The notes under the pieces: model-generated
The model's database searches: none
Seen by the model: the letters and a program-made list of their open reading frames with translations, nothing else
What the model was told of the DNA's origin: nothing
In this document: piece by piece, positions 45,604 through 57,606 of the stretch
How the letters are laid out: the number at the start of each line of letters is the position of its first letter
How positions within the stretch are numbered: position 1 is the first letter of the stretch
Position numbers and translations under genes: made by a program
DNA from: Steromphala cineraria
Taxonomy: Eukaryota > Mollusca > Gastropoda > Trochida > Trochidae
Assembly: GCA_916613615.1 (NCBI GenBank)
Contig: OU744736.1
Coordinates: forward strand, 9,745,724 to 9,809,723
Length of the DNA: 64,000 nt
Direction of reading: 5' to 3'

Positions 45604-45918
45604 GGGGGCAGCATAGCGCAGTGGTTAGCGTGTACAGCTTCGTGTCAGGAGGTCCGTGGTTCAAATCCTGTCGGGGGCTCGACAACTTTGTCTGCAGTAG
45701 AGAACTGTTCTTCACGCAGTCAGGTTTGGGTGCATGCTACACTGGATTTCAGCCCAGTACCACCAATGGTTTGCTAGTTCCAGCCGATGCTTGCAGGTTT
45801 CACCACAATACATAGCCACAATAGTGTTGCAGGCTTTCTCCCTGCAATAATACTAGCAGCCGAGATATATGTGAAATACTCTTGATAGCGGCGATAACCC
45901 AATATCACCACATCTCGC
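45604..45918 (+). mobile_element. tRNA-derived SINE, well preserved
   Basis: The head has an A box (TAGCGCAGTGGTTAGCG at 45,614) and B box (GGTTCAAATCC at 45,659), as in RNA polymerase III promoters. The body continues through CAGGCTTTCTCCCTGCAATA to a tail GTGAAATACTCTTGATAGCG + GCGATAA. About 315 bp. Closest in structure to 51,924-52,195. Confidence 0.88.
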
Positions 45919-46844
45919 CTTTCATCAAATCAAATTATGTGATTCAGGGTCAAGTTTCACGTCCATAATCATATGGGGTATGGAGCATATAGGGTAACTA
46001 ATTTGAAGAAAAATGGTTATGTTTGTTAAATTTCTGGGATTCATATTGAAATTCAATGTATGTTCTATCAAGAACCTTGTTGATACCAGATTGCTCAACT
46101 TTCCTAATTTGGCAAGATGTAGGGCAGCCTTTTACCCAAAAATATTATATTCTGTTATAAATGATGACATATTTTTAAGTATTTTATTGACATATGACAC
46201 TTTTTGAACATAGTTTGCCCTTATGTATTTTTATTAAGATGATTTATGTTTAATGTATTTGGGAGTGTGTAATCAATTTATACTCATTTTTCTTGCTTTT
46301 GTTTACATTGCTGACATGTAACTTTACATTGCCAACCAAAGGGCATCTTTGTGAACTTTTCTCTTTTCCTTGTTTTAATCAACTTATTATTCCAGAGTCC
46401 ACAGTAAATACAACTATAAAAGTTTCTGGTCTTTTGTCATTTTTGTACATGAACGAAAGACAAAACTTGCATGCCCTTATTCACACCTTTATGTGCATAA
46501 GACTAAACTAAAAAAAGTCATTCATTTTATTCAAAATGACCATTGTAATGGAAAGTTGCTGAAATTGAATCAAAGTTTGTACTTGTAGTTCATAACCATG
46601 GTTCAACTGCAAACCCATTTTCAGGCATGTATTGAGAGATGTTCCCTTGAGTTCAATTGTCTGTCAACGAGTCGGCTATACCTGTACCTGGTAGGGGGAA
46701 AGATGTCTCATCCTTAAACCTGTTAGTTATTGATTTGGTTTAAATAATCTTTAGCAAAGTAAGATAATTTGAACAGCTCTTACGGTACAATACATCAAAG
46801 GTCACGACGTAAGCATAAACTATTAAAACTTTTATTCATAATGG
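45919..46844. other. intergenic, no feature recognised
   Basis: AT-rich; short frames at 46,013-46,511 have no domain. Confidence 0.5.
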
Positions 46845-47862
46845 TTGTTGTGAAACCCCAAATGGGGTCACAGGGGTCAAAACCTAAAAAAACTATTTTC
46901 ATCTTCTTCTCCAGTTCTATAAGGTCTAGAGAGCTGAAATTTGATGTACAGACTTCTTGGCCAATGGGGATTCTAAATTGTAGATTTCGTGACCCCATGA
47001 CCCCAAATGGGGTCACAAGGGTCAAAACTTTAAAAACCTATTTTCATCTTCTTCTCCAGTTCCAAAAGGTCTAGAGAGCTGAAAAATTGTGTGTAGACTC
47101 CTTGGCCAATAGGGATTCTAAATTGTAGATTTTGTGACCCCATGACCCCAAATGGGGTCACAGGGGTCAAAACTTTAAAATCCTATTTTCATCTTCTTCT
47201 CCAGTTCTAAAAGGTCTAGGGAGCTGAAAAGTTGTGAGTAGACTCCTTGGCCAATGGGGATTCTAAATTGTAGTTTTCGTGACCCCATGACCCCAAATGG
47301 GGACACAGGGGTCAAAACTTTAAAATCCTATTTTCATCTTCTTCTCCAGTTCCAAAAGGTCTAGGGAGCTGAAAACTTCAAAAGTTGTGAGTAGACTCCT
47401 TGGCCAATAGGGATTCTAAATTGTAGATTGTGTGACCCCATGACCCCAAATGGGGTCACAGGGGTCAAAACCTTAAAATCCTATTTTCATCTTCTTCTCC
47501 AGTTCTAAATTGTAGATTTTGTGACCCCATGACCCCAAATAGGGTCACAGGGGTCAAAACCTTAAAAACCTATTTTCATCTTCTTCTCCAGTTCCAAAAG
47601 GTGTAGAGAGAGGTGAAAAATTGTGTGTAGAATCTTTGGCCAATTAAGATTCTAAATTTTACATTTGGTTACCCCCTTGACCCCAATTGGGGTCACAGGG
47701 GTCAAAACCTTAAAAAACTATTTCCATCTTCTTCTCCAGTTCCAAAAGGTCTAGAGAGCTGAAAACTTCAATTGGGGTCACATGGGTCAAAATCTTAAAA
47801 AACTATTTCCATCAAAATTCTGATGAGCTACAGAGCCCATGGCTCTATTTTGTAACAAAGGT
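46845..47862 (+). repeat. ~150-bp tandem array, GACCCCAAATGGGGTCAC units
   Basis: Six to seven units, each with palindromic GACCCCAAATGGGGTCAC, then GGGGTCAAAAC, ATTTTCATCTTCTTCTCCAG, AAAAGGTCTAGAGAGCTGAA and TTGGCCAATAGGGATTCTAA. Some units are shortened (near 47,500 and 47,770). The array ends CTGATGAGCTACAGAGCCCA + TGGCTCT, a terminal hairpin also found near 52,568. The frame at 46,769-47,074 is repeat-derived. Confidence 0.88.
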
Positions 47863-48139
47863 CTGAATTGACATTGCCCACATTATCCCCGGCACTTTCT
47901 CCGAGGGCCGTACGGTCATGTATAAAACTAGACAAAAATTGGTCACAGATATTTACTCAAATGAGATACTTGATCTGGGGTGTCAGCAAATAGAGACCAA
48001 AAGAAGTTCCCTGTCAGGAACACCCAATTTAAGTAAAGAAATCTTTGATTAATGGTACATATTACAGGTATAAATAGAACAGTAAACCAACAACTTGACA
48101 ATGCTTAGGAAGAAAACAACAGTTATTCTTGAATTTGTT

Positions 48140-48145
48140 TTTATT
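48140..48145 (-). promoter_or_regulatory. candidate poly(A) signal, C1q gene 1
   Basis: Minus-strand AATAAA 14 nt after the stop codon, unusually close, as also seen in gene 2. Confidence 0.5.
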
Positions 48146-48158
48146 TCCTCCAGACAGA

Positions 48159-48583
48159 TTACTGTACATCGGCATGCAGTAGGACGCCCCCACAGGATGA
48201 GTCTGCTGGTCTGTAGGTGGCACGTTTATCCACAACAAAATACACACGGTCCCCCTCGACCAGGTGTGTGAGCGAGGTTAGATTTATCGTGGTCCTGAAA
48301 TTCGGATTATGTTGACTTCCATGTGTTTGACCAAAATCTTCATCATTTCGCTTCATTGACAGAGTTATATCCTTCTCATCAGTAAATGTTATATCTACCC
48401 AGAACTGATAGGTACCATTCACAGTGGCAATGAACACATCACACGAAGAGTTCCAGCATCCACCTTTGTTGTATTGGACTGTTGGGAATATCAGGGCTTC
48501 GTTTGCTTTGAACATGATGTACTTATTGCGTTCATCTTTTTTGGCCATGCTAGCTTCAAAAGCAACTTCTTGACCAATGGAAC
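48159..48583 (-). CDS. C1q gene 1 exon 2 (C1q domain)
   Basis: Acceptor ATATTCCAG. Encodes the whole globular domain, from EVAFEASMAKKDERNKYIMF to DSSCGGVLLHADVQ-stop. Confidence 0.92.
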
Positions 48584-51126
48584 CTGGAATATTGCACCAA
48601 TAATGCACCACAATGGTGGAACGTTGAAAGGATATTTTGCATTACACCCTCATTTTGAACAGAAAAAATTCAAAATGGCGTCTTTATTTCCCTACCGTAA
48701 AACGAGCAGGATAAAAAAAACCGATACAGTTTAAAAATACAGTTGACTTTATTTTAGTTGTACATATATCATTGTAGTACCCAAATTATCAGCAAATCTC
48801 TCATATAATAAATGTGTATGTGAAACTGATGTCAAGCCATTTTTCTTTTAGGAAAAAAGTACATAATCGTGTCGATGCGTGTTCGAAATTTTAACTTAAA
48901 TATCTCCATCGAAGCAACTTTTTAATCGAAAATATGATATCTTATTGACCGTATCCTCAAAATATCAGTTCTCGTTCTCACATCAATCTTAAAAAAAAGA
49001 AGTTATAAACCTAATACGAGAGTCTTCTAATTGAACATTTAACTTTCTCATGTCATTTAGTCTACTAGTGTTGAGCGTAATGTGAATTACATTTATCATA
49101 ATAGAATTCATCCTGTCTCAGGGTACGAACGTTACGCTAACTCCACGAATCTGTACCCTGGGTTCAGAAGCAAGATTCGCTCGGGCGGCCCATCTTGGAT
49201 TATAGCCAATCAAATGATTTTCTTTTAGAAATTTTATCGAGAAGATGGCGAGAAAATGGTTTGATTGGCGATATCCAAAGACGGGCCGCGCGAGCGAATC
49301 TAGCTTCTGAGCTCAGGGTTCCGATTAGTGCAGTTCGCGTTACGTTCGTAACCTGAGACAGGATGAATAGAATTTTGATATATCACATGGATATGAAACA
49401 GAATGGTTATGATCTCGACTGTTATCATTATCGGGCAACAACAGCGCAGTTTGTCTTTGCATAATCTTTCATTGCCCAAGTAATGTAATAGTTATGCCAT
49501 TGTCTACTCAATCCGAAACTTGACGTGGAGAAAGTGTAGCACTGAGAACTATCAACACGTACCTGGTCAACAATCAGACTTGGGAACATATCAATGTTAT
49601 AAAGATGTCATATCATGAGCATAAAGTAAACAAAGCGTGGATCGTCATTTGAATCGCACGCCAGTCACACGTGTTGGCTTGGACATTCTCGAGGATACTG
49701 CTCGTGTGTTCCTTGGTATTGCATGCATTTTTCAAAACAAACTTAGAGCCCTTAGTTTGCAGACACTATGTTTCATTTATTCTTTAATAAAGAAAATGCC
49801 CTCTTGCATTGAAATGACATCTTGCCAGCGTGCAGGTTTATATGACCAGTGTAGTTTTATTATTCAATCGAATGGCACACGTGTAGCGTATACTTTTATC
49901 ATTATCATAGTTGATGGCGTGCCATATCCACGATGACCTGTACCGTAAATCCTTGGACAATCGTTCAATACTATTAAAGTTTTTATGCTGATAACCAAAA
50001 AATTATATGAAATGTTCCATGCCACAAAACATTTGCCTGAAACAATGTGTTTATGTGAACTTTGCAAATACAGAGACGTTTATAGAACTCATGCTTTCAC
50101 AGATGATATCAATTCAAGAAATAGTTGAGTAGTTTTCCGAAAACAAAAAGAACATCTGCTCGATCCTATTTTGATATTTCTCTTTCTGCCGCCATTTTAA
50201 TGTTTTGCTTTAAAAAAGTAGGTGTAATGCAAAATAGCCGTTCACCTCTGTGATTTGACGACACATCACTTATGGCTGAAATATTGCCAAAGCGGCGTTA
50301 AACATTAATTCACGCACTATTCATTTGAGGAGTACCTAAAAGTAAAACTCTTAATGGCTTTAGTTCTCTTCTTGGGATTTTCTGATGAAATTAGATGAGC
50401 TTGTAACAGACCGTGTTGTTTTACATGTTTAAAGAAGGAAAGGTTTTATTTTCTGGTTGCTTCATCTATTGTTTTAACATACATGCACCAAGAAATATAT
50501 ATAGTCAATTACAATGGCAGAATCTTTACAAAAAATAGGATATATAGATTGGGTGAATGAATGATGAAGGAACTTCATCAAAAATATTCGGTAAACGATA
50601 AGACGTAGTTCCTATGAAACATTTTCTTTTTGACAAGAAATAGATTGGGACAAAGGGTTAAAATTTCCTATTTTCATCACTAAATTGACTACGAATATTG
50701 TAAATAAAATGATAAGAAACAGATCGTTCATTAAATAACATATCTTATGCACTTAATATTTTGCAGCATTTTACAGTTTATCATATATCTCAACACTTGT
50801 ATGTGACCAAAACACTTACTTCTTCCTGCACCATCCACAGATGTAGAGTTGTCCTTCAAGAAAGACAGCTTGTTTTCAAGGACTGTGTAGTTAAACTGTA
50901 GATTGGCTACTTCCTCCTTGGTCTCTGTCAACTGGGACAGGACACTAGACAGTACAGCTGTTTGCTTCTGTTCCTGAGCCAGGATATGCTTCTGAAGGTC
51001 TCTCACTACCTCCTGCAGTTGCTTAAACTGTTGCTTCATGGTGGTAGTTTCATTGTTGTCCTGAGGAGAAGCTACCCCGTTAAGAACTACAAACCAAAAG
51101 GTAACCAAACACTTGCGTCCATTCAT
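48159..51126 (-). CDS. secreted coiled-coil/C1q-domain protein 1 (2 exons, 243 aa)
   Basis: Exons 51126-50820 and 48583-48159, joined through a split Ser codon (A|GT). Residues 1-20 are a signal peptide (MNGRKCLVTFWFVVLNGVAS). About 25-100 is a coiled coil (QFKQLQEVVRDLQKHILAQE and following heptads), and about 105-243 is a globular C1q domain with NGTYQFWVDITF, CWNSS and the closing SSCGGVLLHADVQ. Such C1q-domain proteins are secreted multimeric lectin-like recognition proteins, greatly expanded in molluscs. Ligand unknown. The 2.2-kb intron carries a foldback MITE. It is paralogous to 54,405-55,829. Confidence 0.9.
49100..49374. mobile_element. 257-bp foldback MITE with 9-bp TSD
   Basis: The element 49109-49365 starts CATCCTGTCTCAGG and ends CCTGAGACAGGATG, with long imperfect arms of about 95-100 bp (CAGAAGC-AGATTCGCTCG pairs with CGAGCGAATCTAGCTTCTG). 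It is flanked by AATAGAATT at 49100-49108 and 49366-49374. Nine-bp duplications and CAT...ATG ends match the element at 19,805. Confidence 0.85.
50265..50330 (+). repeat. SINE-tail-like fragment
   Basis: CTTATGGCTGAAATATTGCC + AAAGCGGCGTTAAACATTAA, the cleanest of three such fragments in the window. Confidence 0.5.
50820..51126 (-). CDS. C1q gene 1 exon 1 (signal peptide, coiled coil)
   Basis: Start chosen at MNGRKC because it begins a good signal peptide; an in-frame upstream Met (about 51,195) would bury it. Donor GAAGAA|GTAAGT. Confidence 0.85.
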
Positions 51127-51923
51127 TTTAAGTCTAAGGTCACATGTGAAGAAACATGTTTTTGTGAGATAAGAAATCTCTCTGCTTATGGTCAACGTCT
51201 TTGTGCTGTTTTATCAACGAGTGTGTTGACCTATTAGCTTACCTTACCTTTTGAGGCTTTTATGTTGATGAATAGACGACTTAGTGAACTCTTTTAAATG
51301 AATAAGCTACACTGACTTTAGGAAGCAGGAATCATGTAACAGATACTATGAAGCAAGTAGCATAAACAGCTTGTTTGATATACGTAAATGTATAAATGAC
51401 CTTATGAAAAATGTATGGGCAGGAGAAGAAGAATGTTTTTACAAAATGAAAAACCGAAAATATTGACAACATACGATGATTTATCAAGGAATTTAGGGGA
51501 TACTAGTTTAAGTTTAAGTCACATTGTATATTGTACTTCGAATACTATATGTATGCGCGCAATGTTAATAGGTAGATTTATATTACGGAAAAGCCATCTG
51601 GCTACCATTTTGGAATCAAATACTGTAAGTTATGCAGTTTCTGTAGTGCACTTTGGTATTAGGAGTACACATGGTGTCAAAAATGAAAATCAGATGATGT
51701 CAGTATGTTAAGGTTCAAAATTATGCATTCGTGACGTGGGAAACTTCATTGATTTGATGGTGATATCCCTGGTCGTGAATGGCTTGACATTTTCCAAAAA
51801 GATTTATTGAAACTTCCAAAAATACAATATTTATCTAATTTTAAGAATTCTCTTCATAAAAATTCACAAATAAGTAGCCCTATGTCAGGTATGCTTGTTA
51901 TATGAACAACACTTCTAACAAAT
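51127..51923. other. region upstream of C1q gene 1
   Basis: Likely promoter and 5' UTR of the minus-strand gene. The plus-strand frame at 51,415-51,711 has no recognisable domain. Confidence 0.45.
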
Positions 51924-52195
51924 AGGGGTGGAATAGCGCAGTCGTTAGCGCGTTCGGCTTTGGATCAAGAGGTCCGTTGTCGAAGTCCGCCAGGTGCTCG
52001 GCGATTTTATCTACAGGCAATGCTTCACTGAAGTTTAGCGCATTATCACCCATGGGTTGTTAGTCCCATACGATGCTCGCAGTTTTCACCGCATTGTATA
52101 GCCACCATGCTGTTGCGGGTGTTCTTCCTGCAATAATACAAGCAGAAATGAAACACTCTTAAAAGCGGCGTTACGCTCCAAATCAACGCTACTCT
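51924..52195 (+). mobile_element. tRNA-derived SINE, diverged
   Basis: A box AATAGCGCAGTCGTTAGCGC, a decayed B box (TGTCGAAGTCC), the body GTTGCGGGTGTTCTTCCTGC, and a tail AAACACTCTTAAAAGCGGCG + TTACGCTCC. Same family as 45,604. Confidence 0.8.
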
Positions 52196-52379
52196 ATAAT
52201 CAACTCTTACTTATAGTTTTATTTTAAGCTAAAAATATATAAAGTGGTTGCAAATGATAAATGCCACAATAATGTCCCTTAAATCTCTCTGGGTAGCATA
52301 GGTCAGATATATTTAAATTAACTATTTATGAGAAGCCATGTTATGCAATTTTGTTTTCTTCATGCTTTATTTTATGTCA

Positions 52380-52605
52380 TTATTTTACGGTGTTGTGTTT
52401 CTCTCCTGTGTGACTCCTAATAAGCTGGGCCGCAGGGATCACGCCCTTAAAACATATTTTATCGTCTTCTCTGAAAGCATAAATCTTGTTTACAGACTCC
52501 TAAGTAAGGTAATGAGGATTCAAAATTGAACATTTGGTGACCCTGTGGTATCTACAAAGGGGGAACCTGATGAGCTACAGGGCCAATGGCTTTTTTAAAC
52601 AATAG
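52380..52605 (+). repeat. diverged relative of the 46.8-kb array element
   Basis: Carries single degenerate versions of the array motifs (ATTTTATCGTCTTCTCTG, GACTCCTAAG, GATTCAAAATTG, GGTGACCC) and ends CTGATGAGCTACAGGGCCAA like the array's terminus. Probably a one-unit copy of the same mobile repeat. Confidence 0.55.
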
Positions 52606-54378
52606 CTCCGTAGCATGAACGATCCTCACTTATTGATAATTACTACTTACTTATACGATGTGCTGCTTAGACGTAGTTTATTTCACAACCATATACGCTG
52701 ACCTGTACGCTCATTCAACTGAGACATTTTTAGCAGTGATGGAGCAGTGAAGTTACGCCCTCTTATAACAAAGTTCTCAGTTTATGTGGTTTTATATTTC
52801 ATGGTCGCTTCTTTTTTCACTATCCCTTATTGTTATCAGTCAAATCAACTTAATCATAACTAAACTGACTTCCAAAAGAAACTTTGCACTATTTTTTAAT
52901 GATTCTGATTGAAGAATGAAAAACGATAGTAATTTAAAACAAAGTACCTCTTATTAATCAATAATTTTTTAAAATAACCAGCGAATCCAAATTAAAGGTG
53001 GGAAACCCAGTTTTGCACTTATTTGATCTGAAGTGGGCAGGGGTCACAATTTTGGTTGTTCAGACGTTTGTTGAAATGATGTTTTCGCAATAATTTCGTT
53101 AAATTACTAAAATGTGCTACTTTAGTACCAGTTTTGAGCAGCCCGAGTGTTATAATTTCCAAATCTGCCATGAGTAACAAAAAAGGTCAAACGTTAAATT
53201 ACGTCTTCTGTCAGCAGGTTCAACTTCAAATTTCGTCTGCATCGAAGCTTTTCCATAAATTGGAATGTGTGGACACACGTCTTACTTGTCATATTGACAC
53301 ATCTTTGAGTCGTACAAATGGTAACCAGCCTTTAGAGCTCAACAATTGCAATTTAAATCTTGTTATTGCACGCCAATTCTGACGTTATAACGTCGAATGA
53401 AATTGCCATGTGTCGATGTTTAGTGACAACTAGCTATCAACTTGGCAGTCGATGAGCTCTGATTAGATTTGTTAGATAAGCTCATAAAGTGCACGAGAAC
53501 ATAACAACATGCCGACCTTTGATGTTTGCTATCTCTGACGGCACTAAGAGACAACGTTGACGGTGGTCTAACGTCACAGATATCGGGTCCCATGCAGTGA
53601 AAAAAAAAACTGTTTTTTTTTCTGTTTCAGGATTGTCAGCAATCCTCACAACTTCTCTGTATAGCCGGATCAAGTTACCATTAGAAATGAAGAAAATTAC
53701 CGATTCTTGTAAAAAGGGCTTTTTTTATATCAATTTTGTCAATTTTCAGAGAGGATTCGCGAGATTTTTTCTATACTGTTTACTGATTTTAAGGTGGTTT
53801 TTTTCACTTTTGGAGTGACAAACATTCATTATGGACAGTCATTAAACTTTTTCGTCGCGTGACTAAGTTCCAGCGGAAACGTCACATGATTATGACATTT
53901 TTGCCATTTCTGCAAAAATGCATGAATATTGTTAATTAAAGTTTTAAACTTGAAAGTGTGGATTTCGACTATGTCATTGCCAACTTAAATGAACTGTGAA
54001 TATGAGATCGTTTTCAAAATTTCAGTTTTAAAATTGCATAGTTTTTTTTTGACTTCAGTGTAGATTGTGCTTTTTGCATGAGATAACACATTATCCGTGG
54101 GCATTATGAAATACCCGATGTTTGCCCACAGGAGTTCCCAACAGGCCGTTGGGTAATCTCTTATTCATAACTGATCAAACAGATAGAAAGTTTGCTCACA
54201 GATATTGGCTGAAACTAGATACCTTATCTAAAGAGTCGGCAACTGACTCCACTCATGTCTTGTCATCAACTACGAAGCTAAATTTAAGAATTTAAATCCT
54301 TGATAACAAGCGCATACAAGTACGAATAGACATGTGAAACCACTTAATGACAAAAACAAAATAAAAGTGATTCTTGAA
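52606..54378. other. intergenic, no gene recognised
   Basis: AT-rich. It includes a 14-bp perfect palindrome GACGTTATAACGTC (53,381-53,394) and adjacent A9/T9 runs near 53,600. No coding domain in the short frames. Confidence 0.45.
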
Positions 54379-54384
54379 TTTATT
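54379..54384 (-). promoter_or_regulatory. candidate poly(A) signal, C1q gene 2
   Basis: Minus-strand AATAAA about 21 nt after the stop codon. Confidence 0.55.
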
Positions 54385-54404
54385 ATTCAATTCAACCATA
54401 CATA

Positions 54405-54826
54405 TTACTGTATGTCCGAATGAAGAAAAACGCCTCCACAAGAAGAGTTAGCTGGTAGAAATGTTACACGATGGTCAACAACAAAATACACACAATCCCC
54501 CTCTACCAGATGTGTGATCGAGGTCAGACTAATTGTGTCTTTTAGGTATACTGTGTTTTCACTCCCATGTGTTTGACCAACATTGTCATCATTTCGTTTC
54601 ATCCAAAGAGTGAAATCCTTCACATGAGTAAATGACAAGTTTATCCAGAACTGATAGGTACCATTGACAGTGGCAGTGAACACACCATTGGAGGAGTTCC
54701 AGCATCCACCTTGGTTGTATTGGACTGTTGGAAATATCAGGACTTCGTTTGTGTTGAATATGATGTACTTATGTTCATCTTTCTTTGCCATGCTAGCTTC
54801 AAAAGCGACATCTTGCCTTCTGAAAC
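54405..54826 (-). CDS. C1q gene 2 exon 2
   Basis: Acceptor CTATATTGCAG; encodes the complete C1q domain, one codon shorter than gene 1. Confidence 0.92.
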
Positions 54827-55829
54827 CTGCAATATAGCAAGAAGCTATTCTAGGAACGCTTCTTCCACATTTTTTTAGGATGTTTCAAATTTTCAAAAGA
54901 AGTCATATGTATAAGTCAATAACAAAATGGAAAGTTTACTTGTTGTATCTCATATTTAACATTAGATCAATTAGATCAAACTATAGAAACTTTTTAGTTT
55001 TCAAATCCAAAATCGTTGAAAAAGGAAGATTTTATATTTATTTTTACGAGACTTTTTGCAGGTGAAAAGAAACCTGAACAAGAGACTGCATCAACGTATC
55101 ATTTCTGTAGATTTGAAACATGGGGAATGTGCTTGTGAGCATTCTTTTGAATTGAACTAGAACTATATAGATAGACTATCATCATTATTAGATGTAGCGT
55201 ATAAGTTTAATTTCTAAAGAATAAAATCTGTTACTTGATCTTATTAATTTGAAATAATTTTCATATTTTTGCCGTTTACTATGTATAGTTGCTATTATTA
55301 AGATTATGTAGGTATAATGGTATTTGATCAAGTAAAGGTTTTAAATATAGTGGCATGAAATCATGTAGATTTTTCTTAAATGTATAGGATAATCGTTTAC
55401 ACTTCTTTGATTTTGAAACTTTATAAAGGAACTTAACCAAGATATTTACTTAAAGGAACACGTTAAAATTGATTAACATGGGTGTGACAAGACTCACTTA
55501 TCGACACAAAACTTACTTTTATGCAGAACCTCCATAGCAGTTAAATTCTCCTTCAGGGAAGAAACTTCGTTTTCAAGGACCATGTAGTCATGTTGTATTT
55601 TGTTCAAACTGTTTGTTGTAATGATCAATTTTGACAAGACGTCAGAAAGTATCACTCTCTGCTTCTGTTCTTGAGCAACCACATGCTTCTGGAGATCTGA
55701 TACTGTCTCCTCCAGGTGCTCTATATGTTGATGTTGGTCGGTTGTTCCATTGTTGCTGTTTGGAGAACATGTCACTACACTTATACACAAATAAAAAACA
55801 AAGGAAACAAACATCTCCATTCCAACCAT
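54405..55829 (-). CDS. secreted coiled-coil/C1q-domain protein 2 (2 exons, 244 aa)
   Basis: Exons 55829-55517 and 54826-54405, with the same intron position and phase as gene 1. It begins MVGMEMFVSFVFYLCISVVT (signal peptide), then a coiled coil (HIEHLEETVSDLQKHVVAQE). The C1q domain includes FPTVQYNQGGCWNSS, NGTYQFWINLSF, MKRNDDNVGQTHGSE and NSSCGGVFLHSDIQ. The C1q half is very close to gene 1, while the coiled coil is more divergent. Start codon uncertain among three closely spaced Met codons and one further upstream. Function as for gene 1. Confidence 0.9.
55517..55829 (-). CDS. C1q gene 2 exon 1
   Basis: Signal peptide plus coiled coil; donor CATAAAA|GTAAGT. Confidence 0.85.
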
Positions 55830-57169
55830 ATTCGTTGTTGTGTCACGACAGACTGTACAAAGATAATGAAGCAGCATTCTTGCCTGATGTCTGCACGACG
55901 CCTTACAGAAAGTTTGTTTACATAATTTCGTATCCTAGTGCAAATATGATGTGATTCATCATGTATTTAACACACCATACCCTTGCAAACACGAAACAGA
56001 TATTGTTATATTTCTGATACGTATGTGAAGACCCTTTGTTCCATGACAAATCAGTATGTATGATAACCCGTAGTTAACAAATAAGTTTATATAGTATTCT
56101 GTGTTCTAAGGCAGAGCTACACAATTGCATCAACGTAGTTTGATATATATACGAGTTTCTATCTGAAGGCAATAAACAGAAATTCATTTCACTAGGAATA
56201 AACATTTGATTACTCCCGTATGCTGCTCAAACAATAATTTTAGGAACACATTTTGTCCACCGTTAATGAAAGTTTTTCTAAACAATTTATTTTATGAATC
56301 TATACTTTCTATTGCCTGGAAGGGCATAATTTTTACTGTTGAAATAATGTAAAATATTAACCTTGAATTACATATATCTTTAAATACTGTGAATACATAA
56401 TTCTGTCACCAGGCGATTTCAACATGTGAGAGATAAAACATCACAGGCAGCATCGCAGCTATGTAAATGTAGGTACATATCTCAGTTTGACTAAAACAGT
56501 TCTAACATAAGTGTATTCTGTTGTATACTGGGTTTCTTCCACTTCGCTTATTTAAACAACATAATATGATGAGGGAAGTAAAATTAACTGATTAACAAAA
56601 TGACAGAATCTGTAAATTTTCAAAGTCCATGCAATTTTCTGCTCCTTGCAAATTAATTGTGCCTTTTTTTAGTTACGTTAAACGAGAATAAACATGTTCA
56701 AGATGAAATTTTCATTTTTATCATACACATGTTAAATTTGAGTCTGACTGAAGAAGAGATATACAATAAGATATCTATAAGAAATAGTTTGGCAATAAAA
56801 TCCCATCTCTACAACGGATGTTAGCGAAGCCAGACTTGTCATTTGAAGGTTACATGTTCTGTATGAAAGGATTCACATAATCATATGTAACAAGAATACT
56901 CTGTTTTGCAAACTTAAGAAGCAAAAAGTCACTGAAGATCTGAAAGCACATTATTTTGTCCTTGTATCCACAATTTAACAAACCAGACAAAAGTTTTGTT
57001 TACAGGTATTGTCTCAAATGAGACACTTTATCTAAAGAGTCGGAGGCTACAGAACAATGATATTTGTCAGAAACTATCAAATTACGTTTAGGAATTCAGA
57101 TGATTGATTATTAAATATATTGATGTATGGATTGATAAGTGAAATAAGGAAGAAAAAGCGATTCTTAAA
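55830..57169. other. intergenic between C1q gene 2 and pseudogene
   Basis: No gene recognised. The part from about 57,000 onward resembles DNA downstream of gene 2 (ATCTAAAGAGTCGG recurs at 54,225 and 57,030), marking the edge of the segmental duplication. Confidence 0.5.
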
Positions 57170-57196
57170 TTTATTGTTAATTTCATCAATACAAAG

Positions 57197-57606
57197 TTAT
57201 AACTGTATGTCAGAATGAAGAAGAAGGCCTCCACAAGAAGAGTCAACTGGCAGAAAAGTGACACGTTGATCCACAACAAAATACACACAATCTCCCTCTA
57301 CCAGATGTGTGATCGAGGTCAGACTAATTTTATCTATTGGGTAGACTGTGTGTTCACTTCCATGTGTTTGACCAACATTGTCATCATTTCGTTTCATTTA
57401 AAGATTAAAATCCTTCACATGAGTAAATGACAAGTTTATCCAGAACTGATAGGTACCATTCACAGTGGCAGGAGTTCCAGCATCCACCTCGGTTCTATTG
57501 GACTGTTGGGAATATCAGGGTTTCGTTTGTCTTGAATATGGTGTACTTATTGTTTTCATCATTCTTTACCATGCTAGCTTCAAAAGCGACACTGTGACTT
57601 CTGAAC
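57197..57606 (-). pseudogene. C1q gene 3, C1q-domain exon (pseudogene)
   Basis: Close copy of gene 2 exon 2 but broken. It lacks 17 nt between GTGGCA and GGAGTTCC (plus-strand order), a one-base loss shifts the frame near the acceptor, and a stop precedes MKRNDDNVGQTH. The original stop is replaced so the frame runs one codon further. The acceptor TTTCAG|G is still present. The other exon lies beyond a 5.2-kb insertion. Confidence 0.88.

Noticed and set aside
45604..45680. Functional tRNA gene
   Set aside because: A and B boxes occur but no cloverleaf or acceptor stem closes; the sequence continues into a SINE body shared with other copies.
46769..47074. 101-codon plus-strand frame
   Set aside because: Made of the ~150-bp tandem repeat; the protein simply repeats the satellite unit.
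47818..47850. CTGATGAG at array terminus as a ribozyme core
   Set aside because: It forms only a simple hairpin (AGAGCCCATGGCTCT) and lacks the GAAAC partner.
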